A DNA stretch of 64,000 bases. It comes from Iocasia fonsfrigidae (lineage in GTDB: Bacteria > Bacillota > Halanaerobiia > Halanaerobiales > DTU029). The stretch is from assembly GCF_017751145.1 (NCBI RefSeq), contig NZ_CP046640.1, positions 2,708,137 through 2,772,136 of the forward strand. Reading direction: 5' to 3'. The position numbers and the translations under genes are program-made. The first letter of the stretch is position 1. Every line of letters begins with the position of its first letter. Of this stretch, positions 53,718-62,200 are shown piece after piece. The notes below the pieces were generated by a model that ran no database searches, was not told the DNA's origin, and saw only the letters and a program-made list of their open reading frames with translations.

Positions 53718-54443
53718 TTAAAGTAATATAAATCCTATAAATGTAGTAACAGCAATTATTGATAATATAATATCCTGAATGCCAAATCCAATTTCACATA
53801 TATTTGTTCTTTTAACTGGACCGCCAAGCCCTCTAGTCAATGATGCAGCAGAGAGTTCATCTCCAATTTTAACTGTTGACATCAACAGAGGAATCAACCT
53901 GTACTCTAACATCAATATAGGGTTTTTGAAAAAACCACCAGAGCTAAAACCTACTCTTCTCATTCGCATAGCATTACTAATAGAACGGGCCTCCTCCCCA
54001 ATTGTAGGGAAAAAACGAAACATAACCGCCATAGGAATGATTATTTTCTGTGGTACATGCATATGCTCCATTGATGCTATAAATTCACTTACTGTTGTCG
54101 TGCTTATAAGATAATATCCCATAATAAATCCAGGCATCATCCGATATAGCATACCTGAAACCATTACAATGAAAATATTCAGGATCCCATAGGTAACTGG
54201 AACAAGAAATTCATTAATTAAAATAGCAAGAGTATATGCAAGGGTACAATATAAAGCCGGCTTTATTTTTTTATTCACAAATAAAAGAAACAAAGGAATT
54301 GCTGCCATAAGCAGCATAATATAGATAATAGCCCCTCCAAAAATACTAATATTGATTATCAACATCAGCATTAGTTTTGTTCTTGGATCCAATTTGAAGT
54401 AAGTATTAGCCTCAACACTTCGTAAAATTTCCTTCTGCATCAC
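53718..54443 (-). CDS. EcfT/CbiQ-like transmembrane coupling protein
   Basis: A 241-aa inner-membrane protein with five to six helices. The coupling-helix motif appears as ARSISNAMRMRRVGF near residue 155 and DELSAASLTRGLGG near residue 200 (AxRxRG-like blocks). It overlaps the S-component gene by four bases (ATGA) and is followed by the ATPase gene. It couples ATP hydrolysis to tilting of the substrate-binding S protein. Confidence 0.88.
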   Translation of the reverse strand: MMQKEILRSVEANTYFKLDPRTKLMLMLIINISIFGGAIIYIMLLMAAIPLFLLFVNKKIKPALYCTLAYTLAILINEFLVPVTYGILNIFIVMVSGMLYRMMPGFIMGYYLISTTTVSEFIASMEHMHVPQKIIIPMAVMFRFFPTIGEEARSISNAMRMRRVGFSSGGFFKNPILMLEYRLIPLLMSTVKIGDELSAASLTRGLGGPVKRTNICEIGFGIQDIILSIIAVTTFIGFILL

Positions 54444-55021
54444 AAAATTCCTGCCCTCTTAAAATGTTTTTTTAGAATTGCTTTACCAAAAAAAGCCCCT
54501 ATTATGCCAGCAATAAATATTACTCCAACCATAACATAGGCGATCCAAACTGGAGTCATGGTAAAAATAGCATTTGCATATTCCTTACCCATACTCTCCC
54601 GAATATAAGCGAAATAACTGTCGCGCATAATCCACAGAGGAAGCATTGCCCCCATTAACCAGAAACTGAAAATACTATATCCTAACACAGTATGCTTAAA
54701 ACTTTGATATTTACCAGCCTTGAAAATTAAATCAGCAAAAAATCCACATATAATTGTCGCGACAAGCGGTACCCATGTATGTCCAGTTGCAAACATTAAA
54801 AGACCTAAAATAATAGACATAATTGTCACCATACCAAATTTTTTAACCTTTGTTAAAAAAAGCATAAATGGAATTGAAGATATGATAGGCATATATAATG
54901 GAAAAAAAAGAAATATAATCGGAATAAAACCAAGCATTCCACTTGCAAACATAATAAGAAAATAAAGCGCTGTAAAAATACCGACATTGATCAAATCTTG
55001 CACTTCCAGTTTCTCACTCAT
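54440..55021 (-). CDS. ECF S-component, MptD/Trep_Strep type
   Basis: A 193-aa membrane protein with about six helices. It resembles the Trep_Strep/MptD family of putative ECF substrate-binding components: LINVGIFTALYFLIMFASG at the start and GHTWVPLVATIICGFFADLI in the middle. Known ECF units with this kind of S protein include ones inside siderophore loci of streptococci (equibactin-type). The DtxR box at 55220 makes a ferric-chelate or metallophore substrate likely here. It is first in the S-T-A operon, 40 bases after a truncated 32-codon ORF. Confidence 0.82.
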   Translation of the reverse strand: MSEKLEVQDLINVGIFTALYFLIMFASGMLGFIPIIFLFFPLYMPIISSIPFMLFLTKVKKFGMVTIMSIILGLLMFATGHTWVPLVATIICGFFADLIFKAGKYQSFKHTVLGYSIFSFWLMGAMLPLWIMRDSYFAYIRESMGKEYANAIFTMTPVWIAYVMVGVIFIAGIIGAFFGKAILKKHFKRAGIL

Positions 55022-55061
55022 AATTCAAACCCCCTGGTTTATTAATATTTAATTTGCCTTT

Positions 55062-55160
55062 TCATCCCATTACCAAAATACCACCTATTTCAAGCAAAAC
55101 CGAACATACTCCAGAATAATCTGAGGCAAATGGTGGCAACACTTTATATAAGTCTTTCAT
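55062..55160 (-). pseudogene. 32-codon N-terminal relic resembling nitrogenase component 1-like proteins
   Basis: ATG 55160 with a strong AGGAAGG site encodes MKDLYKVLPPFASDYSGVCS and then VLLEIGGILVMG and a stop. The LPPFA-D-SGVCSVL-E-GG pattern is, from memory, that of the N-terminus of nitrogenase component 1-like oxidoreductases found in clostridia. The rest is gone. It sits 60 bases after the iron box and leads the ECF operon, so it is still transcribed and probably translated. Confidence 0.55.
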
Positions 55161-55219
55161 CAAAATCCTTCCTGGATTATTCTATTGTAGTAATTTTAAA
55201 ATAAGGAACAAAAAATACT

Positions 55220-55233
55220 TTAGGTGAACCTAA
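55220..55233 (-). promoter_or_regulatory. DtxR-type iron box of the ECF operon
   Basis: TTAGGTGAACCTAA, 60 bases before the 32-codon ORF and about 200 before the S component. In the rest of 55161-55531 I see no gene. Confidence 0.83.
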
Positions 55234-55531
55234 AAATTAATTAAAAATGATAATAGCTTTCATTTTCATTTAGTTTATATTTTAATATGCATATTTATAA
55301 ATGTCAAGGCCACACTTCCTTTTTATCTCTTAATATATTTAAATATATTCCATTTACTTAATAATACTTACTAATATTTGTTATAATTCTAAAATATAAA
55401 TTAAGAACAATTAATATAGTTACAAACCAAAGATATTTCTATTAGTGTTATATTATACAGATACCTTTTTAAAAATTATAGTACATATATCAATTAAACA
55501 ACTTAAAGCAAGACAGCTATCCACTAATTTT

Positions 55532-55603
55532 TCATTCTTTCGCCTGTTCCTGAACATTCCAAAGTTTTTTATATAATCCATCATTTCTTATTAATTCATA
55601 ATG
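55532..55603 (-). pseudogene. Short 3' tail of an ABC exporter
   Basis: Encodes HYELIRNDGLYKKLWNVQEQ then AKE and a stop: the end of an ABC exporter ATPase domain similar to the relic at 19597. It sits directly beside the module C terminator. Confidence 0.72.
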
Positions 55604-55613
55604 TATTCAAAAA

Positions 55614-55655
55614 CAAAAGATATCTGTGTCATTGAAATGACACAGATATCTTTTG
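55614..55655 (-). terminator. Terminator of module C
   Basis: A perfect 20-bp stem (55614-55633 / 55636-55655, core AGATATCTGTGTCATT) with a two-base loop. It is the counterpart of 26984-27025, with two base pairs changed on both strands so that pairing is kept. Confidence 0.88.
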
Positions 55656-55667
55656 TGCCTTTATAGC

Positions 55668-58113
55668 TTATAAAAAATCCTTTGACTCATCAATTATTTT
55701 TTCATATTTCTTATCAAAGGGTTTAATCATATTTAAACACACTGGGGTTACAAAATAATCCGCCAGGAGTGCTGCCAGAATACCCACACCGGCTAAAACT
55801 CCAAAGTGAATATATAATTTTGCAATAGAGCTTAAATAGGCTGCAAAATTAAAAATCAATACCAGAGAGGTCATAAATAGGGATTTACCAACTACTCTAA
55901 AGGTATGTTCGATAGACAAAACATAGTCCCCTCTCTGTTGATACTCATATTTAGCATGATTAATAAAGTGGATTGTATCATCAACTGCTAGCCCCATTAT
56001 CATCGGCATAAGTGTCGCTGTAATCATATCAAAAGGTATACTAAAAATACCCATGACACCCCCAACAGCTAAAACCGGTGAAATATTGGGAATAAGCCCT
56101 ATCAAACCAACTTTAACACTGCCAAAGACAAGCATCATTAAGAAAGCTATTACTATTAAAGCAATTAAAAAGGCCTTTACCTGTCCTATCGAAACCTTAT
56201 AACTCATATCAGTATATTTAGCACCAGAACCACTAATAAATACCTTGGCCTCAGGAAAAAGTTCTTTTCCTAATTCTTCTATTCTCTGGTGTTCAGCTAA
56301 TAGTTCTTTTTGCCGAAATTTAGAGATTTCAACCCTGATCCGTAACTTTTTATAATTATAGTCAACCCACTTGTCTAACTCATCCCCCCCCTGCATTTTC
56401 ATACAAAAGTAAGGTCTGGGCTATCATTGGTCTTGTCTCTGGTATTTTGTAATATGCAGGATTATCCTCATTTAAGACCTGATTTAGGTCTTTTAAGATA
56501 TTTAAAATAGAAGTAGTCCTTTTAGTCAAAGAAAATCCTTCAATCTCTTGAACAAAACTATCTAATCTCTGTAAAAATTCCGGGTCTTTAACTACATTAT
56601 CCTCTGTAAATTCAATCCCAATATCATAATTAATCATAGAGCCAATTTTCGTTTCTCCTACACTTATCATCCTATCTACAAAAGGAACCTTTCTCCCCAT
56701 TGTCCTTTCATTATCAAAATCCACTTCTGTTTTTGTTAGTCCATAGACAAATATTAGAGTTAGAATAATAGAAACAGAAATTATTGGCATAGTATTCTTC
56801 AAAATCCATTTGCCCAAAGCAGCTAATTTGCCTTCTAAACCACTACCCTCCTCTTCGACTAATTTATGAGAAGATTTTCTATCTCTACCAAAACTCAAAA
56901 CAATAGCGAAAACTAAAACAGTCAATAAATAGGTAAGGGCTACTATTAAGGCAGTAGTATAACCCATCCAATTTAATACCTTTATCTTAATAAAGGCAAA
57001 AGACATTAAGGCACAGATCGTTGTTAAGGCTGTAAATAAAAGCGGCCAGCCTGTCTTTTCTATGGCAGTTATTACTGCTTCTTTCCTTTTCCCTGTCCTT
57101 AAGAACTCTTTTTTAAAAAAGTTAAAGAGGTGGATTGAATAACCGACTGCCACAGCTAAACCTAAAAATAAAGGCATAGGGAGAACCGAAGGCTGGACTG
57201 TTGTCTTAAAATATCCTTCAATCCCTAAGGTAATAACCATTGCTCCTATAGCTATGACAATTGGGAAAACCACCCCCCTAAAAGAGCGTAAAAATACCCC
57301 CAATAGAATTATAGAAATAATTAGCCCCAATTTCATCAATCCCGGGGTCTCTTTGAGAAAAAAATCCCTCTTATCTACCGTCATACAGGCTGTCCCTGTG
57401 GTTTTGGGATTTAAGCTCTGATACTTATCTTGCCGGGCAATCCTATTTGCTATCTTTCCCGTAATATAATTAGGAGCAACCGGCTCTGACGATAGATTAA
57501 ATCCTTGATATAGTTTGGGATATTCTTTAGCTTTATTCTGTAAATAAGTCAAATAATCTTTATTTTTTCGCCAATTATCTGGATCTTTCCTTAATTCAAC
57601 TAGAACCCATGTCTCTTTAGCATCATCAGATACCAGTCTATTATAAAGTGTTTTTTTAGCTAAGGCTTTTTGCTTTAATCCCTCTAACGTCTCCTTATCA
57701 GCTGGTATCTCTTCAGGAATAAGGTCTCCTACATCTATACCCCAGTCTGTTCCTGTCACAAATTCAAAGTCTGTAATCGAAGTAACCTCATCTACCATAG
57801 GAACTTCATGTTCTAATTCATATGTTAACTCCCTTACTTTTGCTAGATTTTCCTTCTTGAAAACATTATCAACCTGAATATGTACTGCACATATATCTGT
57901 ATTGCCAAACATCTTCTCAAATCTATCCTCTAATACTATTACTGGATCATCATCGAAATACCAGGCATCATTAGATGAATCTTTTTCTATCCCTTTTAAT
58001 CCCATAAAGCTAAAACCCACAAAAATAGCAAATATAATTAAGACTAAATAACGATATTTAATTACTTTCTTCCCTAATAATCTAAATCTCGCATTGATCT
58101 TCTCTAAATCCAT
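55668..58113 (-). pseudogene. Module C RND/MMPL-family transporter, frameshifted at a G8 run
   Basis: Homolog of the module B RND protein along its whole length (about 814 aa). The first 577 codons (56380-58113) carry the first half with GLAVAVGYSIHLFNFF and most of the second periplasmic domain. The second frame (55668-56402) carries DKWVDYNYKKLRIRVEIS and the last helices with GLAVDDTIHFINHA. The break is in a run of eight G on the coding strand; seven would restore ENAGGDELDKWV. It may be phase-variable, recently inactivated or miscalled. If really shifted, the protein lacks the last six helices. Confidence 0.88.
56394..56401 (-). repeat. Poly-G(8) tract at the frameshift
   Basis: Eight C on the plus strand. 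The paralog has no such run (GCTGGAGGAAATG at the same codons). A long G run is unusual in this AT-rich sequence. Confidence 0.9.
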
Positions 58114-58146
58114 CTTTAAACACTCACCTCACTTAAGTTATGTAAA

Positions 58147-59349
58147 CTAAAAATCATATTTAACCTTTACCCATAATGAATCATTATCATCATAGTTTGC
58201 AAACTCCCCTTCATCCCCAAAGAAATAATCTATCCCTGTTAAGAAATGAAGGTTGTCATTTACTGCATAATCTAAAGAAATTCTATTAAAACCATCCCTC
58301 TCATCGGTTTCATAATAAACCATATTAGCAAGTTCAAGGGTCTCTCTATAGAACTTCTTGCTTAGATTTAATATCAGGATAGTCTGACTCTCATCTTCTT
58401 CTATTTCATCTTCATAATCAAAGATATATTTATTGGTAAGCTGGGTAGTTACTGTCCAGTTGTTTCCAGGATACCAGTCTAAACCTGCTAAAGAATGAAC
58501 ATAATCCCTTTCCAATAGTCCACAATTATTATCAGCAGAAAAATATTTGCCCTGATAATAGGCTGACTCAAACCTGATTACAAAATCATTTACTGGTTTT
58601 GATAAATCAAGACCGTAGAATCTTAAACGATGGTATTCTGGTGTAAAGGTAGCACCTGTTTTATGATAGGTAGCTTCATCATCCCATAAATAGGCTGTTG
58701 AAAAGGAAAAGTCTATTCCGTTTAGATAAAAAGACAATCTTGCTGCCAGTTCACTATTCCCTAACTCATTTTCAACCTCTTCTGCTGAATTTACCTTAAT
58801 ACCTTTTTCCACATACCAGGGATTATCCTCATCCCCAGGGTATACTGGCTCTGTAAAGGTAGGAATCCAGACTAACTCTAAATCAGCCATAGGAAACAAA
58901 TATCTGTATTTTACTGAATCTACCGGTATCCTTATCTCATCAAAATCCCTGGTAATAAATTCACTATAGTCACAGGGTGAAAGCACATCCGTTATCCTTA
59001 CTCCATCTGCCTTCCCCCAGCTATAGATCTGTCTGCCAATTTTTACATCCCACAGGGGCTGGGTATATTCAAGATAGGCTTCATGGATCTCTACTTCTAA
59101 CTCATCATCTTCTATTATTCCATTACTAACCCCATTTAAAGAGGCAAACATATACATATTATCACTACTATTCCTAAGATTTAATCTAAACCTTGAACGT
59201 TCACCAATAAAATCATGATCGTCTTTTAATTTTATCGAATAATAGCTTTCTAAAAAACCATCAAATTGGAGTCCCTGAGCTAAAACATTATTAACTGCAA
59301 AAATTAAAAACACTATAATTAATAAAGAAAATACTAGCGGTTTTCTCAT
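58147..59349 (-). CDS. Module C outer-membrane beta-barrel
   Basis: About 400 aa, starting at ATG 59349 with GGAGGTG upstream. It is almost identical to the module B barrel; I see one Thr-to-Ile change (ILTLNL to ILILNL) and a change at the penultimate residue (YNF to YDF). It has a signal peptide, many amphipathic strands and a C-terminal Phe. It probably works with the LolA-like and RND proteins of module C, under the iron box at 60261. If the RND partner is out of frame, it could still serve module B's RND. Confidence 0.82.
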   Translation of the reverse strand: MRKPLVFSLLIIVFLIFAVNNVLAQGLQFDGFLESYYSIKLKDDHDFIGERSRFRLNLRNSSDNMYMFASLNGVSNGIIEDDELEVEIHEAYLEYTQPLWDVKIGRQIYSWGKADGVRITDVLSPCDYSEFITRDFDEIRIPVDSVKYRYLFPMADLELVWIPTFTEPVYPGDEDNPWYVEKGIKVNSAEEVENELGNSELAARLSFYLNGIDFSFSTAYLWDDEATYHKTGATFTPEYHRLRFYGLDLSKPVNDFVIRFESAYYQGKYFSADNNCGLLERDYVHSLAGLDWYPGNNWTVTTQLTNKYIFDYEDEIEEDESQTILILNLSKKFYRETLELANMVYYETDERDGFNRISLDYAVNDNLHFLTGIDYFFGDEGEFANYDDNDSLWVKVKYDF

Positions 59350-59364
59350 CCTACACCTCCAGCT

Positions 59365-59395
59365 AATTGCCAATTGATAATATCAACTGGCAATT
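59365..59395 (-). other. Intercistronic hairpin of module C
   Basis: Identical to the module B hairpin (30726-30756) because it lies inside the near-identical tract. Confidence 0.72.
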
Positions 59396-59410
59396 TTATT
59401 GGTCATTTCA

Positions 59411-60208
59411 CTAATATCTGATATTCCCCCGTTTTAACATTGAGGTCCTAAATAGATTATCATCCATTGCTACATTAAATTTAAGTTCTGTCATATCTAT
59501 AATAGTCTGGTGTTCATCCTGTTTGTTAACCATTAACCTTTGTTTAGGGGTCCAGATCCCATCTATCTCGACAATATCTTTAGCCTGGTAGGTTTTTAGT
59601 AAACCATATTCGTTATAGTAGTCAGTCTTTATTGCCATAGCTATATCCTGTCTTATCCAGGATATCTTCTTGGTATAATCCCCTTCATCAATTTCTTTAG
59701 GAATTGATTGAATAACCCAGCATTGATACCCATTTAGCTCTTCTTCTCGCAATAAGGTATGCTCATCTTCATCTACATTCCTGTCTCCCATATCATCATA
59801 GGTGAAATCTGTTCCCATAAAATAGTCATCATTGGAACTCCCACTGATTCTCCTTATTTTTCGTAAAGCAGGCATATAAAGCCATCTATTATCTTCCTTA
59901 TCCTCGTCATCATACTCCCAGCTTAAATAACCTGTACCCTTCACATCTCCCGGGCTTTCAAAGATCATAATTGCTTTAGTGTCTTTCCCATAGTCTTTCT
60001 GATAACTTACTACCTCTCTTATCCGCTTATCACCTACATTATTGATTAAGGTCATTACCATTTTTGCCTTCCTTGTATCACCATCATCCCTATTATCAAC
60101 CTTCACCATAATATCTCTCCCTGTCAGACCTGAAGCCTGGGTAAAATTAGCTATTATTAACATTAATAACACAGTCAAAAGCAAAATTCTCTTTGTCAAC
60201 TTAATCAC
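59411..60208 (-). CDS. Module C LolA-like periplasmic protein
   Basis: A 265-aa exported protein. The mature part matches the module B protein residue for residue as far as I can read, but the signal peptide is entirely different (MIKLTKRILLLTVLLMLIIA against MRNRILLVFLLLILVLGTVV). It carries the family blocks AIMIFESPGDVKGTGYLSW and FMGTDFTYDDM. It is first in module C, with a DtxR-type box 53 bases upstream, so it is probably made when iron is scarce. Confidence 0.87.
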   Translation of the reverse strand: MIKLTKRILLLTVLLMLIIANFTQASGLTGRDIMVKVDNRDDGDTRKAKMVMTLINNVGDKRIREVVSYQKDYGKDTKAIMIFESPGDVKGTGYLSWEYDDEDKEDNRWLYMPALRKIRRISGSSNDDYFMGTDFTYDDMGDRNVDEDEHTLLREEELNGYQCWVIQSIPKEIDEGDYTKKISWIRQDIAMAIKTDYYNEYGLLKTYQAKDIVEIDGIWTPKQRLMVNKQDEHQTIIDMTELKFNVAMDDNLFRTSMLKRGNIRY

Positions 60209-60260
60209 TCCTTAATTTAATATGTCCTACTCAAAAACATTCTCAAAAACATTAAATTAT

Positions 60261-60274
60261 TTAGGTTAACCTAA
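60261..60274 (-). promoter_or_regulatory. DtxR-type iron box upstream of module C
   Basis: TTAGGTTAACCTAA, a perfect 14-bp palindrome. In the rest of 60209-60519 I see no gene that I can support. Confidence 0.87.
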
Positions 60275-60519
60275 AGCATGTATATAATATCAAAATTAAT
60301 TTAGTATCTTTTAACTAACACATATTATATCTATCTACTCACATCCGTTTTATAACTTATATATTTATCACCATAAACCCATACTAAGATTTCTTCTTCA
60401 TAAGAGAGCAACAGTGAGTTTTTTCTTCCTCTTTAACAGTTACACCTCCTTCTAATATTGAATTATTATTCATTTTTATTCAAAAAAATATATTAATCCA
60501 TTTAAAACCTCTTTTGAAG

Positions 60520-61113
60520 TCACTTAACAAAATCATAAACACCATAGAAATGCTGTCTAGCAATTAATTCAATCATCTTTCTAGCTTTATTAAGATCTTC
60601 AAAATGACGAAAAATCTCAAACATTCTTCCCGTAAAGTTATCAGCAAGGATATGATAAAAAAAATCTTTATAATCATCTTCAATACCTTTGATTTTACCA
60701 GCTAATCCCTCCCTGATATGTATTTCTAATAAATTAACAATCTCTTCTTTAGCGCCTTCAAATTCTGTACCCTCACTCTTATCTACTAGGATTATTAACT
60801 GTTTTCTTTCCTGAAAGAGATTCATAATAAAATCAATCTCTATCTCCTCAAAGACATCAAAAATCCTTTCTCCTCCTTGATCCCTGTCTTTTTTGCCTTT
60901 GATGAATTCCTTTAGTTTTTGAAAAACAGGCCGGGCAATTCCTGCAAAAAGATCCTCTTTGTTCTTATAATATGAATAAATTAATCCTGTAGGAATATTT
61001 GCTCTCCTGGCAATATCTTTCATCTTAGCAGAATTATAATTATTTTCATAGAACTCTTCTACAGCTGCTGAGTATATCCTTTCCCTTACTTCTTCTTTTA
61101 ATACTTGCACCAT
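60520..61113 (-). CDS. TetR-family regulator upstream of module C
   Basis: A repressor of about 197 aa. The DNA-binding part reads EFYENNYNSAKMKDIARRAN, then IPTGLIYSYYKNKEDLF. I choose ATG 61113 because GAGGAA lies eleven bases before it; ATG 61125 has no room for a site. It lies 311 bases upstream of module C in the same direction and may add effector control to iron control. Its own operator is the palindrome at 61133. Confidence 0.88.
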   Translation of the reverse strand: MVQVLKEEVRERIYSAAVEEFYENNYNSAKMKDIARRANIPTGLIYSYYKNKEDLFAGIARPVFQKLKEFIKGKKDRDQGGERIFDVFEEIEIDFIMNLFQERKQLIILVDKSEGTEFEGAKEEIVNLLEIHIREGLAGKIKGIEDDYKDFFYHILADNFTGRMFEIFRHFEDLNKARKMIELIARQHFYGVYDFVK

Positions 61114-61132
61114 ATTTAACACCATTCCTCGG

Positions 61133-61151
61133 ATTAATATTGAATATTAAT
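61133..61151 (-). promoter_or_regulatory. TetR operator
   Basis: ATTAATATTGAATATTAAT, a perfect 19-bp palindrome around one central base, 19 bases before the chosen start. Confidence 0.6.
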
Positions 61152-61325
61152 TCATTATTAATTATACAATATTACTTATTTCCTGTCAACTATTTCTTTA
61201 TTATAATTTTTTTCATCCATATTTAATCAACAATATCTTTTACAGAACTATCTATAAGCTAGATAAACATAATTATTGGAAGAAAGACAAAAAAAACACC
61301 AGGAGGATAGTTTAAACAAATATTC

Positions 61326-61631
61326 TTAATTAATATCCCTAATAGGTCTACTTGTTTCTTCATCACCAAGCTGATGTACATGATTTAAATGTTCTTCAGA
61401 CAATTCCAGACTGGCATTCTTCAAGGCCTTAATATCAAATCTAATATCTTTAATATCCCTTTTTAAAACCTTAATATCTTTTTCCATATTATAAAGCTGG
61501 CCTTTTATCGGTTTTAACTCCTGTTTGACTTCATCCCTGAAACTATCAAATCTCATATCTAACTCCTTTGAAAGCCCAGCAGACTGTTGTTCCAGCATTT
61601 CCTGAATGGCAGACAGTGTTTCTTTATCCAA
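61326..61631 (-). CDS. Small coiled-coil protein of unknown function
   Basis: A 101-aa soluble protein with heptad-like repeats over residues 5-80 (LEQQSAGLSKELDMRFDSFR, then KDIKVLKRDIKDIRFDIKAL). No membrane segment or catalytic motif is seen. It stands alone between the TetR gene and the DUF2023 gene. Such short coiled-coil proteins are common in clostridia and often unnamed. Function not inferred. Confidence 0.65.
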   Translation of the reverse strand: MDKETLSAIQEMLEQQSAGLSKELDMRFDSFRDEVKQELKPIKGQLYNMEKDIKVLKRDIKDIRFDIKALKNASLELSEEHLNHVHQLGDEETSRPIRDIN

Positions 61632-61685
61632 ATCTTACTCCTCCTTTTTTTAACTATTTTACTCCAATGTATTATTCAAGATAAA

Positions 61686-61745
61686 AAGAAAAAATCCTGC
61701 CCTTTATTTAATTTATTGTAAATTTATATTCAGGACAGAATTTTA
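61686..61745 (-). terminator. Probable terminator of the flavodoxin operon
   Basis: On the minus strand CTGTCCTG and GGGCAGGA pair across a long AT-rich loop, and the second arm is followed by TTTTTTCTTTTT. It lies 67 bases after the DUF2023 stop. Confidence 0.5.
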
Positions 61746-61811
61746 AATTTTTTTTATTTTTCCCTATATACCTTAATACTTTCAAATTAATTATATTTAA
61801 AAATGAAAATA

Positions 61812-62165
61812 CTAGCCTACTAACTCATCTACCGCACCAGTATCTATTTTCCTTTTCATATAGCGCTTACATTGTTCCACACGATCATAGCCAAGCATTA
61901 TTCCCAGTATAAAATCCTCTTCATCTGTATAGTTTTTCAAGTTGCTTTTGCCTATCTGTTTAATAACCTCTATACAGTGTTTATTACCAAAAAAGACATT
62001 AATTTTATCTCTGCTCACATTATAAATAATATAGGGGATGTATTTCTTTTTTAGATTCCTTTCAATAAGTTCCTGGTTACTACTTTTGGTCGTATGCAGT
62101 ATTAGGTTTCTTAAGCCTTTTTTAAATTCATATAAATGGTGATAAAAAACTCTCATTTTCTTCAC
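61812..62165 (-). CDS. DUF2023 protein
   Basis: A 117-aa cytoplasmic protein: MRVFYHHLYEFKKGLRNLIL, INVFFGNKHCIEVI and the end LGIMLGYDRVEQCKRYMKRK are typical of DUF2023. The family is regularly encoded next to, or fused with, flavodoxin, as here (35 bases after it). The role is unknown; regulation or maturation of flavodoxin under iron limitation is a reasonable guess. The paired Cys residues in the C-terminal half could bind metal or be redox active. Confidence 0.82.
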   Translation of the reverse strand: MKKMRVFYHHLYEFKKGLRNLILHTTKSSNQELIERNLKKKYIPYIIYNVSRDKINVFFGNKHCIEVIKQIGKSNLKNYTDEEDFILGIMLGYDRVEQCKRYMKRKIDTGAVDELVG

Positions 62166-62200
62166 TCCTAATATTCATAAATAAACACAGCTCAATCTCA

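Larger units (their letters stand above)
58117..60127. repeat. 2,011-bp near-identical tract, copy 2 (copy 1 at 29478-31488)
   Basis: Constant offset of 28,639 bases to copy 1, so no indels. Identity stops sharply at the RND leader on one side and inside the LolA-like gene, just after the signal peptide, on the other. Confidence 0.95.

Noticed and set aside
60380-60450. A tiny minus-strand frame with Cys-Cys near TetR
   Set aside because: AGGAGG is followed by no valid start codon in that frame, so I do not call a gene.
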